The notes: generated by a model from the sequence alone, not told the origin. 64,000 nucleotides of DNA from Hysterangium stoloniferum (GCA_015178975.1 WHVD01000079.1:186001-250000), one strand, 5' to 3'; positions 34,199 through 46,244 are shown, numbered from the stretch's first letter. Numbers and translations are program-made.

Positions 34199-37100
34199 TT
34201 AGAGTAATGATAAAGGTCTGGGTTTACTTGGATAAGCTGTGTGGAAGTCAGTAACAATTTCCATAGTGTGTCCAAATTCCGTGGCCAATATCCATGAAGT
34301 TTCCTCGTCGGTACCTTCATAACCTGCCCATTTGACTAAATAGAGCAATTTACAAGTACGTCGGCGATTGTTGATTTTAGAATCCAAAATTTCGGAAACT
34401 TCAAATTCAGGTTCTCCATCAATGATGACCGGAGGGGACAGAGGTTGAATACGTTCCGGGATTTTGTTAGGAACACATGGTTCTAACATGGAAACGTGGA
34501 AAACGGGATGAACTGCTTGCATACTATCGGGAAGTCGGAGAGTCTATGAGAGTGAACCGGCTTGTGCTATAATTTCAAAAGGTCCCAAGAATTTCTCAGC
34601 GAGTTTTTTAGAAGGTTGGGTAGTACGGAAAAATTGAGCTTTTACAAAAACCTGATCACCGATTTTAAAGTTAGGAGGCGGGATCCTGTTTTTGTCCGCG
34701 GAATGTTGATAATATTCCTGTGCGGAAGAAATAGCTTTCTGAAGTTCTTGATGTAATTTGTCGAGGTCGGTAATAAATTCTTGAGCACGGACAGAAGCCA
34801 AATCTCGTTCGGAATGTACGGTGAGATTCAGATTATAGCCTTTGTTGGCGAAGAAAGGAGATACACTGGTAGTTGCATTTGGGGAGTTATTGTAGGTGAA
34901 TTCTGCGATCGGGAGAAGGGATTTCCAATTGTCCTGTTGATAATTGCAATAGATGCGGAGATATTGTTCCAATGTTTGATTTACACGTTCCGTTTGTCCA
35001 TCACCTTCCGGGTGATATCCCGAGGTGAAGTGTAGTTTCATGTTGAGGGCTTTTCCGAGGGCCTGGAAGAAGTGGGAGACAAACTTGGAGCCTCGATCGG
35101 AAGTTACGTGAGACGGAACTCTGTGTTTGGAAAATACGTGAATAATGAAAAGTTCTGCTAATTGTAAGGACGTGATTGTATCATGAGTAGGTATGAAAAT
35201 GCCTTGTTTCGAGAATCGATCCACAACAACTAGAATGGATGTAAAGCCTTCGGAAGTCGGGAGTTGTTCGATAAAATCCATGGAAATTGAATTCCAGGGT
35301 TTTTCTGGTATCGGGAGTTGCTTGAGAAGGCCGTACGGCTTATGCCTCTGGGTTTTGGAGCGTAAGCAGGTGGTGCATGACTTACAGAACTGGGTTACGA
35401 AATCTCGGAGGTTGGGCCAAGTGTATTCTCTACGGATTAAACCAAGAGTATTGTTAATGCCGTAATGTCCAGAGATTGGATGATCGTGTTTATACTGAAG
35501 TATGCAGAGTCGGAGATTGTTGGAATCTGGAATGTAGATACATCCATTGAGATGGATAAAACCTTGAGAGTCCTGTGACCATCGGGGTTGGTCCGGATTG
35601 TCAGGAACTTCTAGGTGTGGCTTGAGAGCCGGGTCGGAAGTGAGTGCGGAAAGGATATCTTGATGTAATTGCTCAATGTCCATAATCATGATGCTACGCA
35701 TAATTGGATAGTAGAGGGAAGTTGCTCAGATAGATGCGGAAAGTTGTTGCGTTGTAAAAACCGGTTTTAAGTTATGCGGATTAACAATGGCATAGTTACT
35801 TTCCCCCTCTTTAGGATAGACGTCCCATCATTGAGTCATGGCATCTGGTTTTCCACCAAGACGTCCAGGTCGGAAACGGATAATCATGTTGAAAGCAGAA
35901 AGAAATTCAGACCAGCGGGCTTGCCGGCGGGTTAAAAGTTTAGTGGTAGAAAAATATTCGAGATTTTTGTGATCGGTAACAATGTCAACGGGAGTTGAGG
36001 AACCTTCGAGATAATGGCGCCAATGTTTAAAAGCTTCAAAAATTGCCAAAAGTTCCTTATCATGAACGTCATAGTTGAGTTCGGACACTTTCAGTGTCCA
36101 AGAAAGAAATGCGACCGGATGAATTTCACTGTTGGAATCTTGAATGGAAAGGATCGCGGCAATTGCATAATCGGAAGCATCGGTTTCCACAATAATCGGA
36201 ACATCAGGTTTCCAATGGGAAAGGATCGGGGCAGAAGTGAAAGCATTTTTTAAAGTCTGGAAGGCGGATCGGCATTTGTCATCAAAGACCCATGGTTGAG
36301 TTTTACAGGTAAGACGAGTGAGCGGTACTGTAATATCCGAGTAGTTCCGAATAAAACGACGGTAAAAGTTGGCAAAACCTAAAAATGACTGAATATCCTT
36401 GACTTTCCATGGTTCGGGCCAATCATGGACAACTTGAACCTTAGTTTCATCCATACGGAGACCATCAGGTCCGATAATGAAACCTAAGTATTCAATAGAA
36501 TCCATATCAAAGTAGCATTTTTTACCATTGGCGAAAAGACCGTTTTTACGGAGTCTTCGGAAGACTTCACGGACCTGTTCATCGTGAAGAGCAGGATCCT
36601 CGGAAAAGACCAAAATGTCGTCCAAATAGACTATAACACATACGTCAAGCATGTCGGAAAATATATCATTAACAAAATGTTGAAAAGCGGAAGGGGCGTT
36701 GGTAAGGCCAAATGGCATAACCAACCATTCAACGGATCCATAGCGAGTCCGAAAAGCAGTTTTCCATTCGTCGCCCTCGGCAATTCAGACCAAATGATAG
36801 GCGTGTTTGAGGTCTATTTTGGTGTAAATCTGAGCTTTTCGTGGGGCGTCGAGTAAATCGGTAACGAGTGGAAGTGGGTACTTGTCTTTCCGTGTGATGG
36901 AATTTAATCCTCTGAAATCGACACAGAGTCGAAGAGAACCATCCTTCTTTCGGACGAAAAGGACGGGTGCTCCATACGGAGACTTTGAGGGACGGATAAA
37001 ACCTATCGACAAATGTTCATCCAGGAACTCCCGAATAGACGAAAGTTCTGATTGGGATAATGGGTAAATAGGTCCTAACGGAGGGTTTGAACTGGGCTCA

Positions 37101-37744
37101 ATATCGATTTTTAAGTCGTAGGGCCTATGTGGTGCAAGCCTGTCAGCTTTTTGCTTACTGAAAATGTCCGTGAAATCATGGTATTTGTCAGGAACTCCTT
37201 CCAGGTCAGCTTTTAGCTTGGATAATTCTGGAGTCGCAAAATGTCCAGATGCTTCATCAACTTTTAAGCTGATCGAAAAACATTGTGAACCATCCAGTTT
37301 ACTTGCCCTAACAAATGCCGAAGTGTTGATGAGAGAGATTTTTGGAGGTTCGGAAGTTTCGGTAGAAGCTGGAGGTGCCATTGATGCCAAAAAGGCATTG
37401 GCCGGACAAGACGCTGCAGGAGGAACAGAAGTGTTGGGAATTCGGAAAGTAATACTGCCCAATACCCAGTCAATCAATGGATTATATGAGGTGAGCCAGT
37501 TGTATCCAAGAACTACCAAACAGCTAGAGTCCAACTGTGTTAAGAAAAAAGTAACCGTCTGGGATGTTCCACAAGGGAACTGGATAGACATGTCGCAGGC
37601 TTGAGTAATTGCCATATTGCTAGTGCCGTCAAACAGACGCAAGGAAATTGCGGGAACAGAATGGAGTTTCAGATTATGTTTCGTGGCAAAGGTGGTATCT
37701 ACAAAACAGTGTGTGGAGCCAGAATCTATCAGAGCTCGGAACAC
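34199..37744 (-). pseudogene. pol: Pol of element B: protease, RT, RNase H, integrase, chromodomain
   Basis: Protease DSGSTHCFVD (about 37722); RT with [17 protein letters not shown] (36970), LTNAPSAF and intact YLDDILVF (36640); RNase H ETDASDYAIAAIL (36190) and HDKELLAIFEAF; integrase zinc-finger region, MDFIEQLP, VVDRFSKQ (35220), SDRGSKF and GDGQTERVNQ (35010); C-terminal chromodomain EFEVSEILDSK...LYLVKWAGY (34400-34310). Four stops remain (near 36783, 35828, 35730, 34543). The chromodomain defines it as a chromovirus; such domains steer integration to marked chromatin. It may still lend products by readthrough, but it is probably not autonomous. Confidence 0.9.
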
Positions 37745-37889
37745 TAAATTTCCAAGAAAGTCAGAAACGAGTTTTATGAATAATGAATCGGGATTAGAGA
37801 GAGCGGACGCGTTGAGACGGATAACCTCGGAAACACGGAGAGAGTCAATGCAACCCTCTGTCCGTGCAGATTCCGGAGGGTTGCTTACT

Positions 37890-39114
37890 CTTTTTTCGGC
37901 TCCATGGCGGGTTTTTCCTTGGACGTTGTAGTCATAGTGGAAGTTGCCACACGGGCCTTGGAAGAGTTAGATTTAATGGTACAGTCGGAAACCTTGTGTC
38001 CACCTTTCCCGCAGAAAAGGCAGAGGTCGTTGTCCATACGTCATTGTTTCTCCTTCGGGGTGAGTTTACCGTCGGTACCCAACAAATGGGAAATGTCGGG
38101 TTTGTTGGAAGTTGACTGTTTTTCCTTGTTGGATTTCTTGTCTTTCTTCCGGTTGGAGTTTGATTTGCCAGTATTAGTGCCAGAGTTGCCAGTGTTATTG
38201 CCTGAGTTGTTGCCAGAAGACTTGCTAGTCGACACCTTGTTGTTCTGAGAATGTTCCATTGGGTTTTCTCGAGAAACCTCGGCTTTTCGTTCCCAATAAC
38301 GGGTGTCGGATGTTTGAGCTTTCATCCGCATGAGTTGGAGAGTTTTCGGCTTTCCATCTTTGCAGATTTTGTCTTTAAGGCGTGACGGAAGTCCCATATA
38401 GAAATGGTGTCTGAGGGCAGAATCGTCCCATCCACATCGTGCAGTGAGGGTATTGAACTTGACGAGATAATCGGAAACTCGTTGATTGTCCTTCATCTTG
38501 AGCATCATTAATTCATTTTCCGCTTCGCCGGATTGATCGTAAGGTCCGAAATTGGTTTCCAGTTCTTCCACAAAAGCATCCCAGTCATCGAGCCATACGG
38601 GTGTCTCGTCGGATAATCCAGATAGTCCAGGTTCAAACCAATCTTAAGCGGTATCCTTGAGATAAGAGAGCATGAAATTGACTTTTTGACTGTCAGATTT
38701 AAATGCATGGGGTCAATCACGGAAGCTGAAATGGCATTGGAGAAGGAAATTCTTCAATTTTTTCGGATCCTTGCCGGTAAATGGTTCGGGTTCTTTGACT
38801 CCAGTGCAGGATGATTCTTTACTATCCTCAGCGGATTTCAAATAGTCAGCAAATTTCACAATGGAGTTGATAAACAACATTTCAGTCGGTTCGTCGGAAG
38901 ATTTCTTTTTCGATGTCTCTGGCTGATCTTCTGCTTCGTTGTCAGAAGTATGGGGATCATTGGGATCCTTCGTTACCTCAGTAACCTCCTCGGTAACTTC
39001 TTCGACTGAAGCTGATGTTGTCAGCTGAATTGGGGTTTCGGGTTGAGTGGTGTAAAGTTGCAACGGGGATTGAAGTTGGGATGGTCCTTCGGCAGCTTTG
39101 CATTTAGGACCCAT
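37890..39114 (-). pseudogene. gag: Gag of element B
   Basis: ATG at 39114 (MGPKCKAAEGPSQLQSPLQL). An acidic N-terminal region, EPFTGKDPKKLKNFLLQCHF, a stop at 38713, a short frame with a second stop before DWFEPGLSG, then WDAFVEELETNFGPYD (38580) and an Asn/Ser/Lys-rich tail. After one more stop comes a CCHC knuckle CLFCGKGGHKVSDC (about 38015). Order and motifs match element A. Three stops, otherwise continuous. Confidence 0.85.
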
Positions 39115-39148
39115 GATGAGCGAGTCGCAGAGTTGAGATCTGATATAC

Positions 39149-39748
39149 TGTTAAGTGCCGTGTCGGGAACTTATTCCAGAACTATCGGAAAGTCACTGGG
39201 AAGTTGGAAACTCATGGATAGGGTCAGGACGTCGGCTTCAGCTTATGTGCTGCACCTCTACGCAAATGCTCAATGTCCTTAATTTCAGAAGTAAAACATA
39301 CGATGGAAGATATGGATATTCAGAGTTCCAAAGAGTTCCGAATATCGAGCGTACAGAAAGACGGGAGGAGGAATAAGAAACTAAGTCAATATCAGATCTA
39401 GGGTAAAGTACAAATTCGCGGAAACTAATATAAGTCTACTCATTATTGTACTACAAACTAAGACCATAATAAGACAGAAACGGAAGTGTTCTTAAAACGG
39501 AAATACAATAAGACATATTGGGGAGACAATATTCCGAAACGGGAATACAACAAACAAACGAGTGAATACTTGTCAACAGACAAATTACCAAATGTGGAAC
39601 AAGGGAAGAATGCGGATGATACGGTAACTATGATGTTCTGTAGTCGGAAGTCGGAAGTCGGAGATCGGAAGTCAGAAGTCGGAAGTCAGAGATCGGAAGT
39701 CGGAGATCAGAAGTCAGATATTGAAACATCCGGGAACGGGTCGTAACA
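39149..39748 (-). repeat. 5' LTR of element B, with self-priming signature
   Basis: 600 bp. On minus, AGATCTGATAT (39399-39389) is the exact 11-nt complement of ATATCAGATCT in the primer site (39146-39136), which starts 3 nt past the LTR end. A TTATATTAG box lies about 35-40 nt upstream of the first word. Same geometry as element A with a different sequence. Confidence 0.8.
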
Positions 39749-40119
39749 CTTTTGAAGTTATGGCACAAGCCGGCACACTTAGCTTCCTGACAACATGCAT
39801 GTAGTGCACCCAGTATTTCACGTATCTATGTTAGAACCTTGTGTTGCTAACAATATACCGGATCACATACAACCACCACCTCCACCTGTGATTATTGACA
39901 GAGAACCCAAATTTGAGATATTGGAGATCCTAGATTCTAAAATTGATAATTGCTGACACTCATGCAAGTTACTTTATTTGGTTAAATGGGCTGGCTATGA
40001 AGGTACAGATGAAGAAACCTCATGGATCCTAGCTACAGAGCTCGGCAATGCATTGAAATCATTTTAGGGTTTCATCAAGCTTATCCAAATAAACCTGGTC
40101 CTCTAAATTCTCTATAAGT
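39749..40119 (+). pseudogene. pol: C-terminal end of Pol of element A (chromodomain)
   Basis: Continues the frame cut at 32236: FEVMAQAGTL, HPVFHVSMLEPCV, then the chromodomain FEILEILDSK...LYLVKWAGYEGTDEETS (39910-40025). Contains stops. Homologous to 34199-34540 of element B. Confidence 0.85.
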
Positions 40120-40220
40120 CATCTCATGCAGTACCCGACCTTTTTCTGACTATGCCTTAAGTTTTCACACGTTGTTTGTTTTGTTTTAAAACCATTATAT
40201 TTACTATCTAAAAGTTTCCT

Positions 40221-41202
40221 CTACAACTTCTCCTTCTTCCCCAGCCTCCGAACCTTCTCCCTCACTGATGCCTCCTCACCAACCTTTTCTGATACCCCAA
40301 CGCCAGGCCCAACTCCATTGCAACTCGATACTTCTAAATACTGCTCGAGTTGCTCCCCAAGAGACTTTATGGTGCTGGTTTGTTTCTCCAGCCCCATGCC
40401 CAAAAGTTGCAGTTGTTCAGTCATCAGACCTTGTTTTCACAGAGTTTCAAACTGGAACCGTGTTGTCTCTGAGAAATAGGTACACATGAGGCGATTTTGC
40501 TCCTCTAACACATCGGCCTGCTGTTCCTGGTTGGACCCGTTTCCGTCAGTATCTGGGAATACACACCCGAGCTTTTGGTTGGCACACTCTTGACAGGTGT
40601 GGCCCTGACCACTTGCCTGTGGATGGCAAGTCTGACCCCATTTAGTGCACTGGTTGCACTTGGGGTTATTCTCAGGCCCCACTTTTGGGGCCTGTTTTTG
40701 TTTCTATAATCAAAAAAAATTAGAAAATTAAAATAATAGGAACTCGAACCCACCTTGGGGCTCAATGGCCCCAGTACATCCTCCTCGACCTCCTCATCCT
40801 CCTCATCCTCCCTGTCATCGGACTCCAAAGACATCATTGCCTTGTGCTGAAAAAAAAAAAAAAAAGTCAGCAAGATTCACAAAAGAAAGGGAACCCGACT
40901 TACTTTACCCTTCCACTTCTTCTTCACCTCCTCCTCTCATGCCTGATCAGCCTCCCACTGTTTTTTCTTTGCAAGCACCACATCCCATGCTTGTGCACAG
41001 CCTCTTCCGCTGCCAGTTTCTTCTCCTCCACCTCTATAGCTGCCAGCTCCTCTTTCTCCTTCCGCTCCTCCTCCTCGCACACTTTTCTTTTCTCCTCGAG
41101 AAGGCAACAATGTTCCTGAACACTCAAGGGCCCACTCGGAGCCGACATGGGAGCAACTGTTAACCGAACCGGGAAGGGCTTCGACCCCAAGCCAATGGTC
41201 AT
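40221..41202 (-). pseudogene. Antisense gene of element A: coiled coil plus Zn2Cys6-like cluster
   Basis: Homologue, in position and order, of the antisense gene of element B. From ATG 41202 (or 41148): a Glu/Lys coiled-coil exon (KRKVCEEEERKEKEELAAIE), an intron with GTAAGT donor and long T-tract acceptor (about 40854-40900), an acidic exon (LESDDREDEEDEEVEED) ending LGPLSPK, a ~50-nt intron (40709-40755), then CNQC-TKWGQTC-HPQASGQGHTC-QECANQKLGC. The spacing C-x2-C-x6-C-x10-C-x2-C-x6-C is identical to element B. A Gln/Leu-rich helical end finishes at 40221. One stop before the cluster exon's end and a frame problem at exon 1's end indicate decay. Its 3' end faces the chromodomain end of pol. 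Confidence 0.65.
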
Positions 41203-41376
41203 GGTGGTTGAGAGAAGAGAAGTAAAAAATCAAGTGCCAGCACCCCTCGAATTTTTATATGTAAATTTTTACTGAGTCACATGATGTTTTGACACACCAC
41301 CCGTACCCAACAAGTTTTTTATGTATGGAATCTAGATTTTCGGCCTCCTTGGGATTTCGGCCAAATGGGGGGATAC

Positions 41377-42122
41377 TGTTACGACCGTGTCACAACCCGA
41401 TGGTCCCCAAGGATATCGCTGCCTATTGATGTTTCAAGTTATCGCTCAAGTCATCACATTGGAAACCGTCAGTCTCCCGATGCTGATGTATGCTCTCACG
41501 GCGATCAAACTCCGTTTATGCCCCCATCAAAATATCCTCGTACTATCTGGTTATACTCTGATACATCCCCTTTTATTATGATGATCTGTTCTACTCTTTG
41601 TTTCACATATGCCTATATATACTTGTAACACTCAGACTATTTCCTTTTCTCATAATCCCGCTCTCAGTTATTTCATGGCCTCCAAACTAATTGTAACCTT
41701 CCCATTCCTAGTCAAGCTTACATATTTGTCAATAATGTTTTCCGCTCTTCTCCTAGTTAGTATTTTCTAGATGCCAAATACTTGTATATGAACCCACTGT
41801 AGTTGTAGTTACTAGGCAATCAGAATATCAACTCATAATACCCACATATACCTCTAGAAGTCTCATACTAAGTATTCCACTCTCCACCTTTGCATGCGCT
41901 CACCCACTCTTGGTCCCTGACCCCTTGGCCTGACACTCAACTTATCCTCCAGTCCTGATCGGTAACTCACTGAGAGGTACTCATTAGGACTAGTCTTTGC
42001 CCATCTGAAATTTAAGGACACCCGACAGATATTTGTGAGGGCACAGCATATAAGCTGAAGCCAAGTCCTTCCGATCAGTCCCTATCAGCCTACTGACATT
42101 AGTCAGTTTTCAGTTCTTAACA
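41377..42122 (+). repeat. 3' LTR of element A
   Basis: 746 bp, TGTTACGACCGTGTCAC...GTTCTTAACA, preceded by AATGGGGGGATAC. Contains AGCATATAAGCTGAAGCC near 42045, conserved in all copies of this LTR. Confidence 0.92.
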
Positions 42123-43827
42123 CATGAGGATAAAGTATGAATCCAAATCAATGGACTGTAAACTCCTCCTCTCATGATGTGCCACCACTCAACAAGCCAA
42201 ATGAGTATCCATACTCACTTTAGCACTGGCACTGTAACACACTCTTTGCCTCTTGTCCATGTGTGGATGAGTGGACCCCCAGTGGAAGTGAATCTATGGG
42301 CTGCAAGCTCCATTGTACAAAACATGCTGATGATGACATGAATGAGCCCAGCAGAAGAATGGAGTGGAGGCATGGAGAGCCAGAAGCAAATGTATCACAA
42401 ATGTTGCCAAAGAATGCTTTGAAGGATCCAGAATGAGGAGAGGGAAGACAGAAAAGCCATGTCTTCAATGAGCCACAGATTATCATAAGAACATAGGTAG
42501 CAATGGGCCAATAAAGTTAGCATAGTGTAAGATAGCCATTATGGCTCAATCATAGGAACATAGCACCAATGAGTTGATGAAGTCAAGGCATAGTGTTGTA
42601 TAAGCCATTGTGGTTCAAAGATCTAGAGTGGTTGACAGAAAAGCAGGATGGACTTCAAGAGGAATGAAGGATATCTGTGCCACCCATTTTCCGAACCCCC
42701 TGCCAGACAGGATGAACGGACATCTCTATTGACAGTGCCAGAACTGGAGTAGTGCCCGGGTGATTCAAGCAAAAAGAAAATTACTCAAGGGAAGGCTGAG
42801 CAATACCTTGAGGGCCGGCCACTCAGACAATGGTGGCAAGAGATGGCGGAGCTTAAAAGGGGAAACACTGATTACAAAGAACATTGACGAACTTCGCGGA
42901 AAACCAACATTTCCAAAATTAGATAATGAACGCCCTGCATACCGGGATAACCCTCTCCAAAAAAAATATAGGATCACTAGTAGAGCCTTATTTTATATAA
43001 ACTCCAACAATCATCCATTGAATCGTTATTGTTAAAATGGTAATGGATCTTTTGAGGATCCAAAAGTTCGTCGAATTCTAAACCCTGCAATCACATGTTA
43101 GCAAAAGGTCGTTGGATTCTAAACGCGCCAATCACATTAACCGACTTTACCTCCGTGAAGGAACCGATGAGTGGCGGGGTTTATATAAAATAACCTCTAC
43201 TGAGGATCTTAAAAAGTTTTTGGAGCTAAGGCTTTTCCCCGTGAAGATCGAAGCTGCATTAGATATGTATAGCTCTGGAGGGGTAGTGTTCCCACAACTA
43301 GGGCTGACACCATCATATCCGGTTGTCTCGTGAGATATCCAAACCCCTTTTAGGCCTCACTGACTCGGTGTAGAGGTTTCGTCCACCGCCCCTTGGCGTT
43401 ACTGATACACGCGAGAGAAGGTATGTCCGTAATCATTCAGTTTGCTAATAGAGAGTATTTGCAACTAATGAAATATTAGCAAACTGAATTGTTCCTGATA
43501 ATATATATTAGTTGCAAATACTCTATTAGAAAAACCGGTAATGCTCATACCCTGAACACGGCAACACTACCAGATCGTATATCGGACTGGACCACCCGCT
43601 TATTTTTGCCTTTGATCATACGAGCGCATTTTTCACCCACACGCGTATGTATGTGACGCTGTGGAGTACAACCTCAGTTCTTTCCCTACAGCACCACTAG
43701 GCAGCGAGTGTGTCTTGGGCATCTGCTGTTCTAGCTCGGTCCACTTTTGTCACGTAAATCATTACGTGGCGTGCTTGTATTTACATTGTTTTAGTTTTTC
43801 AAGACGGTACTTACTACTACTGCTGTT
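42123..43827. other. Spacer upstream of the P450 gene
   Basis: Starts with the CATGA duplication of element A. Frames at 42760-43035 and 43112-43333 (LREGTDEWRGLYKITSTED) look protein-like but lack good starts and a recognisable family; they may be old gene or element debris. An interleaved inverted repeat lies at 43435-43530. No other feature seen. Confidence 0.35.
43435..43530. repeat. Interleaved inverted repeats
   Basis: Order A-B-A'-B': A (ATTCAGTTTGCTAATA, 43435) pairs with A' (TATTAGCAAACTGAAT, about 43474-43489), and B (AATAGAGAGTATTTGCAACTAAT-type, 43447) pairs with B' (ATTAGTTGCAAATACTCTATT, 43508). The two hairpins exclude or interlock with each other. It lies 300 bp before the P450 start. 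Confidence 0.7.
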
Positions 43828-46244
43828 ATGGTTGGTTCCCTTATGATTACAGCTCTCCTTATGCCACTTGCCTTCTACTTTTTTGTATTCCGTCGAGTTC
43901 GTATTCATAGTGTCACTCAACTCCTTGGTCCACCTCCTGGTCCATGGCTTGTAGGTACGTACATGCATTGCGACCATCTAGAGAGTTTAAGAACCTACAT
44001 CATTGATGACTACTAGGAAATATGCCGGATATTGATCGAGCTGAAAATGTTGGGGACGCAGAGTTTAAATGGACAAAAATCTATGGGCCAACCATATGTA
44101 TTAAAGGACAATTCGGTGTGGGTACTGCCATTATACAGCAGGAATAATCCTGATATGTTTTTCTACCAGCGTGACATTATGTTTACGGTGGATCCCAAGG
44201 TTGGTGATAGCATTATTTCTAGTTGCTTCCGATTTAATTACTACCACAACCCAACCTCTTCCTTTTCAGGCACTACAATACATACTGTGTAGCTCTGGTT
44301 ATCGTTTCCCCAAGTCCTCAGATTTCAGGTTTCTTGCAGGAATAGCAACTGGCAGAGGAATTGTCTGGGCAGAAGGTTCGTTGAATTCGGAGATTATATA
44401 GCCCACCACCTTCAACACTCTTTTAGGGGAGCAGCATGCTCGACAAAGAAGAATCATGGATCCAGCGTTTTCTCATAACTCGATCAGAGACTTTCTTCCA
44501 ATTTTTCAAGAACGAACACGAATGGTATGTCGGTAATTGAAAATACTCTAATGGTGATCAATAATGAGGATAGCTGGTGGCGAAATGGCGAGACATTGTC
44601 TTACAGGACATGGCGAGCTCCTCTGTCATAGACGTACACTCGTGGCTAGCTCGTCTTACTCTCGACATAATTGGTGGAAGTAGGCATACTTAGGCTGCAA
44701 CTGAGATTGAAATGTATTAACGAGAAAATGTAGCTTTAGATTATGAGTTTGGGGCAATTAATGGAGAGGTCAATAACGAGTTGACACGTGCATATAAAAC
44801 TCTTTTGTGAGTGAATTCAGCAATAAAGTATGTCTTCTTGGAATATCTTAATTATCAAGGTAGTTCAGATCTGTTCTACAAACCTTCTGATACAATAATA
44901 GCATTGCAAGATTTCTGCGGCTATCTCCCTAGCTCGATAGCAACCATGATTCAAAGCTTCCCGGGGCGGCGCCCGGAAATGCTAAGAAATTACTTTAAGG
45001 CCGCCAATCATGTAGGACAGAGGCTTATCGATCGTCAGGTAGAGCTTCTAGCTGCAGGTCATAAAGGGGGGAAGGATATTATGAGCTTATTGGGTAAGCA
45101 TCGAGGTATATCTGCGCAATGTTGACTCACCACACCATCAAGGCAGTCAACGCAAATTCCTGTCAGGTTGTGTCTGGAAAGCTCAGTAACGAGGAGCTTT
45201 TGGCTCAATTAACGTAGGTACTATCGTTGCGACCATACCATTGATGACAAGCCTAATGCTTGCTTGCTTGACGATATAGGACTATTCTTGTCGCTGGTCA
45301 TGAAACTATCGGTTTAACCATGGGATGGATTTTATACGAACTTTCCCAAAATTCCATCATTCAAGGGAAAATTCGCAAGGAAATTACTCATGTCCGGGCC
45401 CAACGTGCCCAAGAAGGCTCAGGGGTGTTTGCAGCTGGAGATCTCGACTCTATGATATACCTTAATGCTACAATCAAAGAAACTTTGCGATTCCATCCGG
45501 CTGTTCCTTTTTTGACAAGAGTGGCTAGGAGTGATGACGTTATACCTTTATCTCACCCGCAGCAAACACGGAACGGCGAATTGTTGTCTGCCATTCCAGT
45601 ATCCAAGGGCCAACGATTCAGGCTATCACTTGCTGGGTATAATAGGTGAGGCGTGTGGTTTAAACCAACTCGGTAGTCTAATGCTCCCTAGATTACCGAT
45701 GGTCTGGGGAGAAGACGCAGACCAATGGAACCCCGAGCGGTTCATTAGAGGTATCTCACGGACGGAGGATATAAAGTTGGATATTGTTTCGGGCATGTAG
45801 GTTTCAACGGGCCTAGTCACATATTAATTACTAAGTGTCTTCAGCCTTACATTTAGCCGTGGTGAACGTGGCTGCATTGGGTTAGTTCTGGAATCTTATT
45901 TGAATATTTGGCAACCTTATATAATCCCGCTGTGGTATAGCTGGAGGTTTGCGTATGTACCTGCATATCCTCTTAAGAATGAGTGGTAGTACTGACATGT
46001 CAATATTATATAGCATGCTTGAATTGCAAGTGATTCTGGCAGAACTTGTTGAAAACTTCAGATTTTCTTCGGCACCTGGAAATCCAGAAATAATTCGTGC
46101 CCCCATGGGTGTTATGGGCCCCATGTACGTCTTAGTTGATGTGTTGAATTACACAAACTAATTATGCTTGTTGACGTATGTAGGGTAAAAGGTGTGAAGC
46201 CTCCTCGGGCTGAGTTGCCATTAACAATCACGCCTGTGATTTGA
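43828..46244 (+). CDS. Cytochrome P450 monooxygenase, ~15 exons
   Basis: Start ATG 43828: a hydrophobic N-terminal anchor (GSLMITALLMPLAFYFFVF), then the proline hinge GPPPGPW. Exon 1 ends 43954; about 14 introns of 45-70 nt can be placed with GT-AG ends and kept frame. Visible motifs in order: I-helix AGHET (about 45294), ExxR as KETLRFHP (45477), WNPERF (45724) and the haem loop FSRGERGCIG with its cysteine (about 45850-45880), followed by WRFA and an end ...LPLTITPVI, TGA 46242-46244. The haem loop appears only after splicing of introns at about 45798 and 45882. It would be an ER-bound oxygenase using a reductase partner; the substrate is unknown. A decayed fragment lies at 13100-13640. 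It is the most intact host gene of the window. Confidence 0.88.

Larger units (their letters stand above)
32237..39748 (-). mobile_element. Ty3/gypsy chromovirus-type element B (7.5 kb, nested, reverse)
   Basis: LTRs 32237-32794 and 39149-39748, CTTTT duplicated outside (32232-32236 and 39749-39753). On minus: gag, pol, chromodomain, then an antisense gene (plus strand of the window) and the polypurine tract AACAGGGGGGTAC. The insertion falls in the last part of element A's pol. The two LTRs differ chiefly by 42 bp of GTCGGAAGTC-type repeats, and coding parts have only a handful of stops, so it is much younger than A. Confidence 0.93.
26231..42122 (+). mobile_element. Ty3/gypsy chromovirus-type element A (old, 15.9 kb with nested copy)
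   Basis: LTRs 26231-26972 and 41377-42122 are TGTTAYGACCGTGTC...GTTCTTAACA. CATGA is duplicated outside (26226-26230 and 42123-42127). Order inside: gag, protease, RT, RNase H, integrase, chromodomain (split by element B at 32236/39749), then an antisense gene, polypurine tract AATGGGGGGATAC, 3' LTR. About 8.4 kb net without element B. Dozens of stops, many TGA at former Arg codons, show age. Confidence 0.92.

Noticed and set aside
42220..42486. Minus frame of 88 codons after element A
   Set aside because: No recognisable motif, no start context and no second copy; likely chance.
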